From: Rhodospirillaceae bacterium
Lineage (GTDB): Bacteria; Pseudomonadota; Alphaproteobacteria; Rhodospirillales; Rhodospirillaceae
Length of the DNA: 53,879 nt
Reading direction: 5' to 3'
Assembly: GCA_009693785.1 (NCBI GenBank)
Contig: SHWP01000020.1
Coordinates: forward strand, 1-53,879
The translations under genes were made by a program, and so were the position numbers. This document shows positions 1 through 8,487 of this stretch, piece by piece (position 1 is the first letter of the stretch; the number at the start of each line of letters is the position of its first letter). The notes below the pieces were generated by a model. That model was not told where the DNA came from, ran no database searches, and saw nothing but the letters and a program-made list of their open reading frames with translations.

Positions 1-464
1 TAAATCATGTGCAAGATTGCCGCGCCGACGCCGAAAATCTGAAACGGTGTTATATTCCGTTGGAGTGGTTGAATACGGCCGGTATCGACCTTATTGATGT
101 GTTCGACCCCGCAAATCTAACCAACTATGGCCCCGGCTACACGCCCATACGAGATGATTACACCCATGGCGACGATGAACTGCCATCAACAAGCGCCAAG
201 CCGCTGGATCAGGAAAAATTGTCCGGCTGCTTGAATCTCATGTTGAATGAAGCCGAGACTCTATTGCAGAAAGCTCAAGGGCTGCCCCATCTGCTGCGTG
301 ATCGCGGGCTGACCGCACAAAGTGCAGCGATTTTGCATCTCGCACAGCGCCTTCTCACCCTGCTACGCCATGATGATCCTTGGAATTACCGGGTTTCATT
401 GCGAATGATCGACTGGATTGGCTCGGCCTGGGTTGGCTTGCGCATGTGGATCGCGCACCGATGA
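1..464 (+). CDS. hpnC: Squalene synthase HpnC-like, C-terminal part (5' end outside window)
   Basis: This is the end of a squalene/phytoene synthase-family protein of the HpnC type, which works with HpnD and HpnE to make squalene for hopanoids. The frame is open from the first bases, reading NHVQDCRAD and then RCYIPLEWLN. These match the second aspartate-rich helix and the following YxPxExL stretch of the family. The gene therefore enters from the left edge; the GTG at position 9 is an internal codon, not a start. The first aspartate-rich motif lies outside the window. The stop overlaps the next start as ATGA (461-464), so translation is probably coupled to hpnD. The gene order with hpnD and hpnE supports HpnC over a carotenoid enzyme. 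Confidence 0.88.
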   Translation, partial: NHVQDCRADAENLKRCYIPLEWLNTAGIDLIDVFDPANLTNYGPGYTPIRDDYTHGDDELPSTSAKPLDQEKLSGCLNLMLNEAETLLQKAQGLPHLLRDRGLTAQSAAILHLAQRLLTLLRHDDPWNYRVSLRMIDWIGSAWVGLRMWIAHR

Positions 465-1288
465 GTGGCGGACAAAGTTCATTTTACTGGCCCATGCAAT
501 TGGCGCCCGAACCGCAGCGCTCAGCCATGCTCGCGATTTATGCTTGGTGCAGGTACTTAGATGACATTATCGATGGCACGCTGCCTGATGATGCCAAGGC
601 ATCAGCTATTTCGTTATGGCGAGATTATTTCTCTGATACCCACCATCCCGCCGACATGGACCCAGAGTCGGCGATGGTCGCGGCTACCTTGAGCGCCGCC
701 ATGGCCGCGCACAACCTACCCCCGCGCCTTTTCTTGCGCATGCTTGATGGCCTGGAGATGGACTTGGCGGGGGAAATGCGCGCACCACCACTTGCGGTTC
801 TTGAGAGTTATGCCCATGCGGTGGCCAGTGTTCCAGGCGAATTGTGCCTGCATGTGTTGGGGTGGCGCGGCGAGACAGCCGCCGAGTTTGCACGCGCGTT
901 GGGCGAAGCCGTGCAATACACCAACATACTCCGCGATGTGGAGGAAGATGCGGAACAGGGCCGCCTCTACATTCCGCGCGAAGCCTTGGAGTCGGCCGGT
1001 ATCGTGGCTCAAGACCCCGACATTGTGTTGACTGACGCACGTTTTGCAAACGCGTGGTTGGCCTTGGCACTGATGGCCGAAGCGAAGTTTCACTTAGCCG
1101 AGGTGCTTTTGCCGAATGGCGCAGCGCGCCAACACATCCGCCCAGCCTTGGCGATGATGGCGATCTACCGCGCATTGTGGAAACAATTGAGGCGCCGTGG
1201 CTGGAAACCGGGTGCGCCTAAGGTATCGTTACCGAAGTGGCGAGCGATTCTCATTGCATTACGTGTCGCGATATTCGGAAACCCCTAA
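461..1288 (+). CDS. hpnD: Presqualene diphosphate synthase HpnD
   Basis: This trans-isoprenyl diphosphate synthase (275 aa) condenses two farnesyl diphosphates to presqualene diphosphate in the hopanoid pathway. Both Asp-rich Mg-binding motifs are visible: YLDDIID near residue 30 and RDVEEDAEQGRLYIP near residue 165, the second followed by the typical aromatic/Pro segment. I chose the ATG at 461 because it makes an ATGA overlap with hpnC and gives the family's usual length. An upstream in-frame ATG at 380 would add 27 residues that read as hpnC in another frame. The gene lies between hpnC and hpnE with a 3-base gap to hpnE, so it is part of one operon. Confidence 0.93.
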   Translation: MSGGQSSFYWPMQLAPEPQRSAMLAIYAWCRYLDDIIDGTLPDDAKASAISLWRDYFSDTHHPADMDPESAMVAATLSAAMAAHNLPPRLFLRMLDGLEMDLAGEMRAPPLAVLESYAHAVASVPGELCLHVLGWRGETAAEFARALGEAVQYTNILRDVEEDAEQGRLYIPREALESAGIVAQDPDIVLTDARFANAWLALALMAEAKFHLAEVLLPNGAARQHIRPALAMMAIYRALWKQLRRRGWKPGAPKVSLPKWRAILIALRVAIFGNP

Positions 1289-1291
1289 CCG

Positions 1292-2497
1292 ATGACGGTT
1301 CATATCATCGGTGGCGGTATTGCGGGGTTGGCGGCATCGATTGGCTGCCTGCAGCGCGGCCTTGGCGTACGGCTGTATGAAGCTGCCCCACACTTAGGCG
1401 GGCGGTGCCGGAGTTTCTTCGATGCCACTCTCGGTGTGGAAATTGATAACGGGACTCATGCGTTTCTGGCGGGCAATGCCGCGCTCCATCGATACATCGA
1501 CGTCATTGGTTCAGCGGCGAAGGTTTATTCAGCGCGAGGCGCACCCTTTTTCATTGATATTACCTCTCAGTCGTCATGGACCATGAGTTTGCTCTCGCCA
1601 GGCCCTGGCATCGGCCTGCGCGACATGATCTCCGCCTGCCAATTGTTTTGGGCAAAGCCAGGCCAGACTGCTGGCGCTGTTTTAAACGCCACACCCATTG
1701 CTGCACGTAATATGTGGGAGCCCTTGTGCACCGCAGCCCTTAACACGCCTTTGGCTGAGGGTAGCGCTCAGCTTTTGGCGCAAGTGATCAAGGCCATGGC
1801 CCTCCCTAGTGGCATTTGGCGCGGATTACAAACGGCTGACATCTCACTCAGCCAAACCTTCATCGACCCAGCGGCACAGTGGATCGGGAAAAAAGGAGGC
1901 GATATTTACCTCACGTCACCCTTGCGTGAATTGAGGTCAGAGCAAGATCGCGCAGTAGCTTTGAAATTTGACGGCCAAGATGTTGCGCTTCACCAAACCG
2001 ATGTCGTGATATTGGCCTTGCCGCCATGGTCGCCTCTCCTGGCGCCATTCGGTGTTGGCGACTTACCAAGCTCTCCCATTGTTCATGCCTATTTCAAACC
2101 AACAGGCAACTCCATCACCAAGCGCGTGGATCGCTTGACGGGCTTAATTGGGGGGCAAGGCCAATGGCTGTTGGAGCGCGCCGGAGTAGTCTCGGTCACC
2201 ATCAGCGCGGCGGATCAGTTCATCGACATGCCTCCTGAAACCTTAGCCAAAACCCTTTGGCAAGAAATTGCTCCGCTCAGTGACCAAAACCAAACCCCAC
2301 TGCCACCCTACCGGGTTATTAAGGAACGCCGCGCGACATTGCGCCATACGCCAGATGTCGAACGATTGCGGCCCAAGGCCACCACATCATTGCAGAACGT
2401 GTTTCTCGCCGGCGATTGGACCGCCACCGGCCTGCCCTGTACGCTCGAAAGCGCGGCGCAATCGGGTTTTACTGCAGCCAGACTCGCAATTGACTAG
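1292..2497 (+). CDS. hpnE: Hydroxysqualene dehydroxylase HpnE (FAD-dependent)
   Basis: This FAD amine-oxidase/phytoene-desaturase-like flavoprotein (401 aa) removes the hydroxyl from hydroxysqualene to give squalene. The N-terminal dinucleotide-binding motif GGGIAG is at residues 7-12, followed by the LGGRCRSF segment typical of this superfamily. The C-terminal FAD motif (FLAGDWTATGLPCTLESA) lies near residues 370-387. It follows hpnD after 3 bases. HpnE is the normal third member of hpnCDE, which separates it from carotenoid desaturases. The squalene-hopene cyclase gene is not in the window and would be expected elsewhere. Confidence 0.93.
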   Translation: MTVHIIGGGIAGLAASIGCLQRGLGVRLYEAAPHLGGRCRSFFDATLGVEIDNGTHAFLAGNAALHRYIDVIGSAAKVYSARGAPFFIDITSQSSWTMSLLSPGPGIGLRDMISACQLFWAKPGQTAGAVLNATPIAARNMWEPLCTAALNTPLAEGSAQLLAQVIKAMALPSGIWRGLQTADISLSQTFIDPAAQWIGKKGGDIYLTSPLRELRSEQDRAVALKFDGQDVALHQTDVVILALPPWSPLLAPFGVGDLPSSPIVHAYFKPTGNSITKRVDRLTGLIGGQGQWLLERAGVVSVTISAADQFIDMPPETLAKTLWQEIAPLSDQNQTPLPPYRVIKERRATLRHTPDVERLRPKATTSLQNVFLAGDWTATGLPCTLESAAQSGFTAARLAID

Positions 2498-2650
2498 CCT
2501 TAAGCCCATTTAACCGATTGTTTTATCCTGGTTTTCAACCTGGAACGGTTTGCTAAGGCCCTCGTTTTGGGTAACATGCCGCCACCTGCGGCCCCCAACG
2601 CCGCGATATGGGATATAGAGGTTGGGATTGGACAATAAGGGGAAGCGAAC

Positions 2651-3238
2651 ATGATCAATGCCATTCTTCCGAATTTACGAAACGCAGTCATCACCTCTCT
2701 GGTGCTGACACTTGTCGTGGCCTGGGTGCTGACCGGCGGGGCCATGGGTGAAGGCTTTTGGCCATTCATTTGGCGCGTATTACACGTGGTCAGCAGCGTG
2801 ATGTGGGTAGGTTTGTTGTGGTATTTCAATTTTGTGCAAATTCCCAACATGCCTAAAATCCCTGACGAGCAAAAGCCAGCCATCAGCAAGGTGATTGCGC
2901 CGGCCGCGCTGTTTTGGTTTCGCTGGTCCGCCATGGCTACCATCATCACCGGGCTGATCCTGGCGATGGTCTCGGGTTATCTGATCGACGCCTTGGCACT
3001 GGGCACTGTGGATGGCTCGGGCAAGATCATCGGCATCGGCATGTGGCTGGGCACGATCATGTGGTTCAACGTGTGGTTCGTGATTTGGCCAAATCAAAAG
3101 CGCGCCCTGGGCATGGTTGAAGTCACGCCCGAAGTGAAGGCCGCATCGGCCCGCACCGCCATGCTGTTCAGCCGCACTAACATGATCCTGTCGATCCCCA
3201 TGCTGTTCTGCATGGTGGCGCAGCAAAATCTCAGCTAA
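2651..3238 (+). CDS. PuuD-like membrane protein (urate oxidase N-terminal domain family)
   Basis: This integral membrane protein of 195 aa has about four hydrophobic segments, near residues 13-28, 40-60, 90-112 and 128-146, plus one at the C-terminus. The WRVLHVVSSVMWVGLLWYF stretch resembles the family with the N-terminal membrane domain of urate hydroxylase PuuD. Here there is no C-terminal cytochrome c domain, so urate oxidation cannot be assumed. A strong Shine-Dalgarno (AAGGGGAAG, 2638-2646) precedes the ATG. It follows hpnE by about 150 bases and is followed by a bidirectional terminator. Family placement is fairly sure; the substrate is unknown. Confidence 0.75.
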   Translation: MINAILPNLRNAVITSLVLTLVVAWVLTGGAMGEGFWPFIWRVLHVVSSVMWVGLLWYFNFVQIPNMPKIPDEQKPAISKVIAPAALFWFRWSAMATIITGLILAMVSGYLIDALALGTVDGSGKIIGIGMWLGTIMWFNVWFVIWPNQKRALGMVEVTPEVKAASARTAMLFSRTNMILSIPMLFCMVAQQNLS

Positions 3239-3276
3239 TCGATCAACTAAATTTCGTTGGGCTTCGGCCCTTCGGC

Positions 3277-3307
3277 AAAACGGGGACCAGTTGGTCCCCG
3301 TTTTTTT
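3277..3307. terminator. Bidirectional intrinsic terminator between convergent genes
   Basis: A perfect 9-bp stem with a 2-base loop (3281-3300) is followed on the plus strand by seven T and preceded by four A, which read as T on the minus strand. It lies between the PuuD-like gene (+) and the Mth938-like gene (-) and probably ends both transcripts. Confidence 0.9.
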
Positions 3308-3312
3308 ATGAC

Positions 3313-3705
3313 CTACACCGCCACCAGAGCTGCCGCCACTGCGCGGCCCTCGGCCGACAGAACATTGTATGTGCGGCAGGCCGAGCCCGTGTCCATCATA
3401 TCAATACGCAAGCCCACCTGTTTAAAGCGAGTGCGCAAAGGTATTGGCAGCGCCAATGTTCTTGGCCCGCAGCCCATCAAGCAAAAATCAAATGCCTTGG
3501 CATGAGACAGAAGTACGCCAATGGCGTCTTCATTTAGGTTAGCAATGTCGGTCGCGGACCAATTCACAGTTTGTGCTGGCAACACCAACACCCCGCCCGT
3601 GAACACGGTTCCCGACACGGTAAACCGGCCATTGCCATACTTTTGAATGTTCTGACGATCAATCGGTGCGGTGCGGGCGATGTCCATGCCCGATCTTAAC
3701 GCCAA
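3313..3705 (-). CDS. Mth938-like domain protein (DUF498 / NDUFAF3-like)
   Basis: A small globular protein (130 aa) of the Mth938/NDUFAF3-like family, whose eukaryotic relative helps assemble respiratory complex I; the bacterial role is not established. Family features seen are YGNGRFTVSG near residues 23-32, a beta-rich core with the GVLVLPAQTVNW stretch, and FDFCLMGCGP near residues 72-81. The gene starts 23 bases after secF ends, on the same strand. Placement after secF is common in Alphaproteobacteria and implies co-transcription with yajC-secD-secF. Confidence 0.85.
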   Translation of the reverse strand: MALRSGMDIARTAPIDRQNIQKYGNGRFTVSGTVFTGGVLVLPAQTVNWSATDIANLNEDAIGVLLSHAKAFDFCLMGCGPRTLALPIPLRTRFKQVGLRIDMMDTGSACRTYNVLSAEGRAVAAALVAV

Positions 3706-3728
3706 ACCCTCAGCCTACGAAAGCGGGC

Positions 3729-4688
3729 TTAGCCCGGTTGGCGTTCGTACTCGGGGACTTGGGTAACGCCCGGCTGCGTGTTGGTGAAGTCGTCGCGGCG
3801 CATCTCGAAGTATACCAACACAGGCAATGCCACGTAGACCGTGGAATAAGAGCCCACGAACATGCCCCACAACATGGCCAGCGAGAAGCCTTGCAGGGTC
3901 GGCCCACCGATGGCCACCAAGGCCAATACCGCCAGCGTGGCGGTAAGATTGGTGATCAGTGTGCGTGAGAGCACTTTATTCAAAGATAGGTTCAGCAAGT
4001 CGGCTAGCGCTAGCTTCTTGTACTTACGCAGCATTTCGCGCACGCGGTCATAGACCACTACTGTGTCGTTGATCGAAAACCCGGCGATGGTTAGCACCGC
4101 GGCCACCGTGGTGAGATCAAATTGCATTTGAAAGAATGAGAAAATACCGACAGTCGTGATGACGTCGTGGGTGAGCGAAAGACAAGCACCCAGCGCAAAT
4201 TGCCACTCAAATCGGAACCAAACGTATATGGCGATGCCAATCAGCGCCAAGGCAATGGCCAATGCACCGTTGATAATTAGTTCCGAGCCAACCTTGGGGC
4301 CCACCACCTCGGTGCGGCGCACTTCAAAGCCGTCGGCCAGCACACCTTGCACTTTCTTTAAGGCTTCGGTCTGAGCCTGTTCGCCGCCCGCTTGTTGTTG
4401 GACGCGGATCATCACATCCTTGCCCGTGTCGCCAAACGTCGTGATCGAGACATCGCCGATACCAAGATCGTTCAACGAGGTGCGTAACGGCGCAAGATCA
4501 ACCGCCTGGGGGGCGCGGGCCTCAACTAACACACCGCCAGCAAAATCAATGCCAAAATTTAAGCCCTGCGTAGCCAGAGAAATCAACGAACCGACGACGA
4601 GGAAGGCCGAGAACGCAAACGCATAAAAGCGCACACGAATGAAATCGTAGAACATTTCTTTGGGCAGATAAGCCATCAACGGTTTCAT
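3729..4688 (-). CDS. secF: Protein translocase subunit SecF
   Basis: An inner-membrane RND-type subunit (319 aa) that, with SecD and YajC, uses the proton gradient to pull proteins through SecYEG. Visible features are an N-terminal membrane helix near residues 22-40, the conserved GIDFAGGVLVE segment (about 46-56), a periplasmic domain, and five C-terminal helices containing TIAGFSINDTVVVYDRVRE, the SecF signature for the proton pathway. It starts 7 bases after secD ends, so the two are translationally linked. Length and topology are normal. Confidence 0.97.
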   Translation of the reverse strand: MKPLMAYLPKEMFYDFIRVRFYAFAFSAFLVVGSLISLATQGLNFGIDFAGGVLVEARAPQAVDLAPLRTSLNDLGIGDVSITTFGDTGKDVMIRVQQQAGGEQAQTEALKKVQGVLADGFEVRRTEVVGPKVGSELIINGALAIALALIGIAIYVWFRFEWQFALGACLSLTHDVITTVGIFSFFQMQFDLTTVAAVLTIAGFSINDTVVVYDRVREMLRKYKKLALADLLNLSLNKVLSRTLITNLTATLAVLALVAIGGPTLQGFSLAMLWGMFVGSYSTVYVALPVLVYFEMRRDDFTNTQPGVTQVPEYERQPG

Positions 4689-4695
4689 ACGGCAC

Positions 4696-6261
4696 CTATA
4701 TTGGCAATACGCTGCGCTTAGCCGAGCGGAACCACAGCCAAACCAGCAGCCGCGTGATCATGATGGCAGAGAACATTGAGGTTCCAAGGCCGACGACCAA
4801 GGTCACGGCAAATCCTTTGACCGGGCCCGTGCCGAGGAAAAACAACAATGCGCCTGCAATCAGTGTGGTGATATTCGAGTCCAAAATGGTCAAGAAAGCT
4901 TGATTGAAGCCCAAACCGAGCGAATTCAGCAAGGTTCGACCACTGTTATACTCTTCGCGCATACGCTCATAGATTAGCACGTTGGCATCCACCGCCATGC
5001 CAAGCGTGAGTACAATACCCGCGATACCAGGCAAGGTGAGCGTCGCTCCAACAATGCTCATAATTCCAAACAGCAAGGCGATGTTCACAAGCAAGGCCAC
5101 GACGGCAAAGATTCCGAAAGTGAAGTAAGAAATGATCATGAAGACCACAACCAGGAAAACGCCCAGCAAGCTCGCAGCCTCGCCCGCGGCGATGGAGTCA
5201 GCGCCTAAGCCCGGGCCGACCGAGCGTTCTTCAAGAATAATCAAAGGGGCCGGTAAAGCGCCCGCGCGGAGTAGCAAGGCTAAGTCTTGGGCCGCTTGAA
5301 CTGAGAAACCACCCGTAATGATGCCGCTGCCACCCGTGATCGGGCCTTGAATGTTCGGTGCGCTAATCACTTTATTGTCGAGCACGATCGCGAGCCGCTG
5401 ACCGACATGCGCTGATGTCACAGCACCAAAGCGCCGCCCGCCTGCTGTGTCAAAGCGAAAATTCACCACCGGGGCGCCATCTTGGAATGTGGGTTGTGCA
5501 TCCACCAGCCGCTCACCGCTCACTTCAACGCGGCGTTGAACAGGATACATCTGTGGGTCGTCCTTGCCGCCCGAAAGCAGCAAGGTGCCCGGCGGAAGGT
5601 TGCGTGCATCTGTGCCAATGCCGACGTTTGGCTCAAGCAGGTGGAAATTCAATTTAGCGGTTTGGCCGATCAGCGCCTTGATGCGCTCGGGGTCATCGAC
5701 ACCGGGTAACTCGACGATGATACGGTCTGTTCCCTGGCGTTGGATGGATGGCTCACTGGTGCCGAATTCATCGACACGGCGGCGTACGATTTCGATACTT
5801 TGGGTCAGGGCTGCGAGCTCGCGGTCTTTCCTGACTTTATCGGGCACGGAAATGTGGATGCGGTTGTCGTCCAGCGTTTCCATCGTCATGCCAACGACAG
5901 CTTTGGCAATAGCTTCACGCGCTGCTTGGAGTTGTGTCTCATCTGCAATAGCGAGGAACACGCCCTCGGGCGATGAGCGCAAATTACGGAAGCCAATGCG
6001 CTGCTCGCGCAAGGCCGCGCGCACAGACTCTTCCATGTCGGTGAGCTGCTCTTTGTACACCGCGCCTAGATCGACTTCGAGCAACAGGTACGACCCGCCC
6101 TGCAAATCGAGGCCTAGCTGCATTGGCTTCATGAAACCCGACATCCAGCCAGGTAAAGCCGAGCGCATATCCTTGGGCATAATATTGGGCGAGGCAAATA
6201 CCATGCCCAATAGTGTCAGCGCGACAACCAGAGCGATTTTAGAGCCAGAGTAATTCAGCAT
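4696..6261 (-). CDS. secD: Protein translocase subunit SecD
   Basis: The larger RND-type partner of SecF (521 aa). It has an N-terminal helix (about 8-24), the GLDLQGGSYLLLEVD segment (about 49-63), a large periplasmic P1 domain, and a C-terminal bundle with GIAGIVLTLGMAVDANVLIYERMREE, whose Asp is the conserved proton-pathway residue. It lies between yajC (29-base gap) and secF (7-base gap), all on the minus strand. No sign of damage. Confidence 0.97.
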   Translation of the reverse strand: MLNYSGSKIALVVALTLLGMVFASPNIMPKDMRSALPGWMSGFMKPMQLGLDLQGGSYLLLEVDLGAVYKEQLTDMEESVRAALREQRIGFRNLRSSPEGVFLAIADETQLQAAREAIAKAVVGMTMETLDDNRIHISVPDKVRKDRELAALTQSIEIVRRRVDEFGTSEPSIQRQGTDRIIVELPGVDDPERIKALIGQTAKLNFHLLEPNVGIGTDARNLPPGTLLLSGGKDDPQMYPVQRRVEVSGERLVDAQPTFQDGAPVVNFRFDTAGGRRFGAVTSAHVGQRLAIVLDNKVISAPNIQGPITGGSGIITGGFSVQAAQDLALLLRAGALPAPLIILEERSVGPGLGADSIAAGEAASLLGVFLVVVFMIISYFTFGIFAVVALLVNIALLFGIMSIVGATLTLPGIAGIVLTLGMAVDANVLIYERMREEYNSGRTLLNSLGLGFNQAFLTILDSNITTLIAGALLFFLGTGPVKGFAVTLVVGLGTSMFSAIMITRLLVWLWFRSAKRSVLPI

Positions 6262-6290
6262 GTGTGAATCGGCGGCACGAGGTGCGCGCC

Positions 6291-6656
6291 TTAATCCTTC
6301 TTGTCTTTTTCCGCCCCGGCATCATTGGCAGCGACGGGTTCGGTCTTGCTCAACACGCTGGCCACCATGTCCTTCACCACACGGACCCGAACACCCTCGG
6401 CGATTTCGAGCTGAAGTTCACGTTCGGCTTCCATAACTTTGGTTACAACGCCGATAATGCCGCCATTGGTGACCACCTTGTCCCCACGGCGCACGGCCTC
6501 GAGCATCGTCTTGTGTTCCTTTAACTTTTTCTGCTGGGGCCGGATCAGCAGGAAGTAGAACACCACGAAAATGAGAATCAGTGGGATGAAAGCGGTAAAG
6601 GCGCTGGCCGGGTCGCCAGCGGCGGCGGCCTGGGCATAGGCCGGAGAGACGAACAT
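6291..6656 (-). CDS. yajC: Preprotein translocase accessory subunit YajC
   Basis: A single-span inner-membrane protein (121 aa) that associates with SecDF. The membrane helix is near residues 25-41 and is followed directly by IRPQQKKLKEH, the YajC signature. The cytoplasmic part has the GDKVVTNGGIIGVV motif. The C-terminus is Ala/Asp/Lys-rich. An AGGAG-like ribosome site precedes the ATG at 6656. It is the first gene of yajC-secD-secF-Mth938, and its promoter should lie in the 210-bp gap shared with the divergent DUF815 gene. Confidence 0.96.
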   Translation of the reverse strand: MFVSPAYAQAAAAGDPASAFTAFIPLILIFVVFYFLLIRPQQKKLKEHKTMLEAVRRGDKVVTNGGIIGVVTKVMEAERELQLEIAEGVRVRVVKDMVASVLSKTEPVAANDAGAEKDKKD

Positions 6657-6867
6657 CCGAGGCTCCTATTATCGCGCCTGCTTATTGAGCCAATAAGGCG
6701 GCGCACGCTTGAAAATGCAGTGGCGGCCTGACCAGCCACCGGAAACGGGCGGACTATACTCAGGCAGGGGGGTATTGCAAACACTATCGGGGCCTGATTC
6801 TGGGCCCCAAAAGGGCTGCTTAGATCCGGGTTTTTTCTTTTTACAGCAATCTGTTAACGTGGGCCCC

Positions 6868-7761
6868 ATGGCACGGAAAAAACCCACTCGGGGGGCACCA
6901 GCCCACCCCCTTGCTGAGCCCCTCGCCCGCATCGCAGCTCAATTGCAGCGGTTAGGCCCTGGCGCGCCCAAAGCCCCGTCAATGGTGGCGGCTGATGCTT
7001 TTGTTTGGCACCCTCAGACAGGGGAGCTAGATCCCGTTGGCCAGGTTAACCGGGTGCCTTTGGCGTTACTGAAGGGCATTGAGCAGCAGATGGAAACACT
7101 GCTGGCCAATACCCGCCGTCATGCCAGCGGACTGCCAGCTAACAATGCCCTGCTGTGGGGGGCGCGCGGCACAGGCAAAAGCTCGCTGATCAAAGCCGCA
7201 CATGCCGCCGTCAACGATGAGCTGCCTACGAAACAGCATATGGCCCTGGTTGAAATCCACCGCGAGGATATTCCCACCCTGCCCGCTCTGTTGACGATTT
7301 TGCGCCGCGTCAAACGCCGCGTCATCCTGCTATGCGATGATTTGTCGTTTGAAGGCCAAGACACTAGCTACAAAGCGTTAAAGACAGTGCTTGAGGGTGG
7401 CATCGAAGGCCGGCCTGAGAATGTGGTGTTTTACGCCACCTCAAACCGGCGGCATTTGATGTCGCGCGAGATGATTGAGAACGAACGCGCGGCGGCCATC
7501 CATGACACCGAACCCATTGAGGAAAAAGTATCGCTGTCTGACCGCTTTGGGTTGTGGCTGGGCTTCCATCACCTCGACCAGGCAACGTATCTGGCCATTG
7601 TCGAGGGTTATGCCTCGGCAATGAAACTGCCGATCAAAAAAGATGCGCTGACCGCACGCGCCATCGAATGGGCGGTCACGCGCGGTGCCCGCTCGGGCCG
7701 GGTGGCATGGCAATTCGTGCAAGATATAGCGGGCGAGCTGGGAGTGCGGGTTAAATTATAA
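6868..7761 (+). CDS. DUF815-family ATP-binding protein (AAA-type P-loop)
   Basis: A cytoplasmic P-loop ATPase (297 aa) of the DUF815 family; its cellular job is not established. The Walker A motif is LLWGARGTGKSSL near residues 94-106, and the Walker B-like segment is RVILLCDDLSFE near 151-162. A sensor-like NVVFYATSNRRHL follows at about residues 187-199. I chose the ATG at 6868 (MARKKPTR). An in-frame ATG at 6709 would add 53 residues of unlikely composition over the promoter region of yajC. It is divergent from yajC and is followed after 13 bases by the GIY-YIG gene. In related genomes this gene often sits near the yajC/secDF and LysM/M23 genes, as here. Confidence 0.88.
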   Translation: MARKKPTRGAPAHPLAEPLARIAAQLQRLGPGAPKAPSMVAADAFVWHPQTGELDPVGQVNRVPLALLKGIEQQMETLLANTRRHASGLPANNALLWGARGTGKSSLIKAAHAAVNDELPTKQHMALVEIHREDIPTLPALLTILRRVKRRVILLCDDLSFEGQDTSYKALKTVLEGGIEGRPENVVFYATSNRRHLMSREMIENERAAAIHDTEPIEEKVSLSDRFGLWLGFHHLDQATYLAIVEGYASAMKLPIKKDALTARAIEWAVTRGARSGRVAWQFVQDIAGELGVRVKL

Positions 7762-7774
7762 GCGCTGCAAGCTG

Positions 7775-8029
7775 ATGAATTGTTATGTCTACGTCCTCGG
7801 CAGCACCGGCAAAGGCGGCGTGCGCACTTACGTGGGCTGGACCAACGATTTGGAAAAACGTTTGGCTGCGCACAATTCCGGCAAGGGCGCGCGCTCGACA
7901 CGCGGCCGAACCTGGACACTGCTCTATAGCGAGCGTTACGACACCCGCTCGGAAGCCATGAGCCGGGAGTGGCACTTGAAGCGCGACCGCGCACATCGCA
8001 AGCAGCTAGCGCAAGCGGTTGTGGGCTAG
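7775..8029 (+). CDS. GIY-YIG domain protein (UPF0213/YhbQ-like)
   Basis: A single-domain GIY-YIG nuclease-fold protein of 84 aa. The motif is CYVYVL...RTYVGWT, so the second triplet reads YVG rather than YIG, as in many YhbQ-like proteins. The conserved Arg of the next helix (LEKRLAAHN, about 26-34) and a Glu in SREWHLKRD (about 64-72) are present. Relatives are single-domain proteins with weak or uncertain nuclease activity. It starts 13 bases after the DUF815 gene and is probably co-transcribed with it. It converges on the truncated haemoglobin gene with only 3 bases between them. Confidence 0.88.
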   Translation: MNCYVYVLGSTGKGGVRTYVGWTNDLEKRLAAHNSGKGARSTRGRTWTLLYSERYDTRSEAMSREWHLKRDRAHRKQLAQAVVG

Positions 8030-8032
8030 CGA

Positions 8033-8482
8033 TTACTTCTCGACGATATCGCGATGCATGGGCGCCAACAGCGCTAGCAATTTGTTTTGCGAGCGGAACG
8101 CAATGCCATGTTTGTCCATGGCATCCTGCAAGGCTTCTACCAATGCATTAAAATCTTCCATGGTGATGCCAAGCCCGCGATGAATGCCTTTCATATTGCC
8201 GCCCCGGTATTCGCAGTCGCCGCCCAGCAATGCGCAGAATTGCTCGGCCAGCTTATCTTTGACGCGCTTCTGGTCGGTTGGGGCAAAAAATGGCTGAGTA
8301 CGCGTATCAGCCAGCAAATTGACCATGAACGTTTCCATCAGAGCCGTTAAGCCAGGCATTCCGCCAAAGTCAGCCAGCACATCGCCGGCAGCTCGGGCGG
8401 GTAGGATTTTCCCAAGTGCCGCCAAAGCCGCCGCCAACAAGAACCGGCGTCGACCTGCCAAAATTCTCGGCAGATTCACCAT
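8033..8482 (-). CDS. Group I truncated haemoglobin with an N-terminal export signal
   Basis: A small haem protein (149 aa) of the truncated-haemoglobin group I fold, which normally binds O2 or NO. The probable proximal haem ligand is His101 in MKGIHRGLGI, preceded by the EYRGG turn typical of the family. Unusually, the N-terminus has an Arg-rich start (GRRRFLL, residues 10-16), a hydrophobic Ala/Leu stretch and an ARA|AG cleavage-like site near residue 32. That suggests a Tat or Sec signal and a periplasmic location; most relatives are cytoplasmic. It lies 5 bases downstream of a broken DUF3034 gene on the same strand. The fold is confident; export is inferred. Confidence 0.86.
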   Translation of the reverse strand: MVNLPRILAGRRRFLLAAALAALGKILPARAAGDVLADFGGMPGLTALMETFMVNLLADTRTQPFFAPTDQKRVKDKLAEQFCALLGGDCEYRGGNMKGIHRGLGITMEDFNALVEALQDAMDKHGIAFRSQNKLLALLAPMHRDIVEK

Positions 8483-8487
8483 GGCGG

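Noticed and set aside
5564-6253. Long open frame antisense to secD (229 codons)
   Set aside because: Ser/Arg-rich composition typical of an antisense shadow; secD on the other strand has full family motifs.
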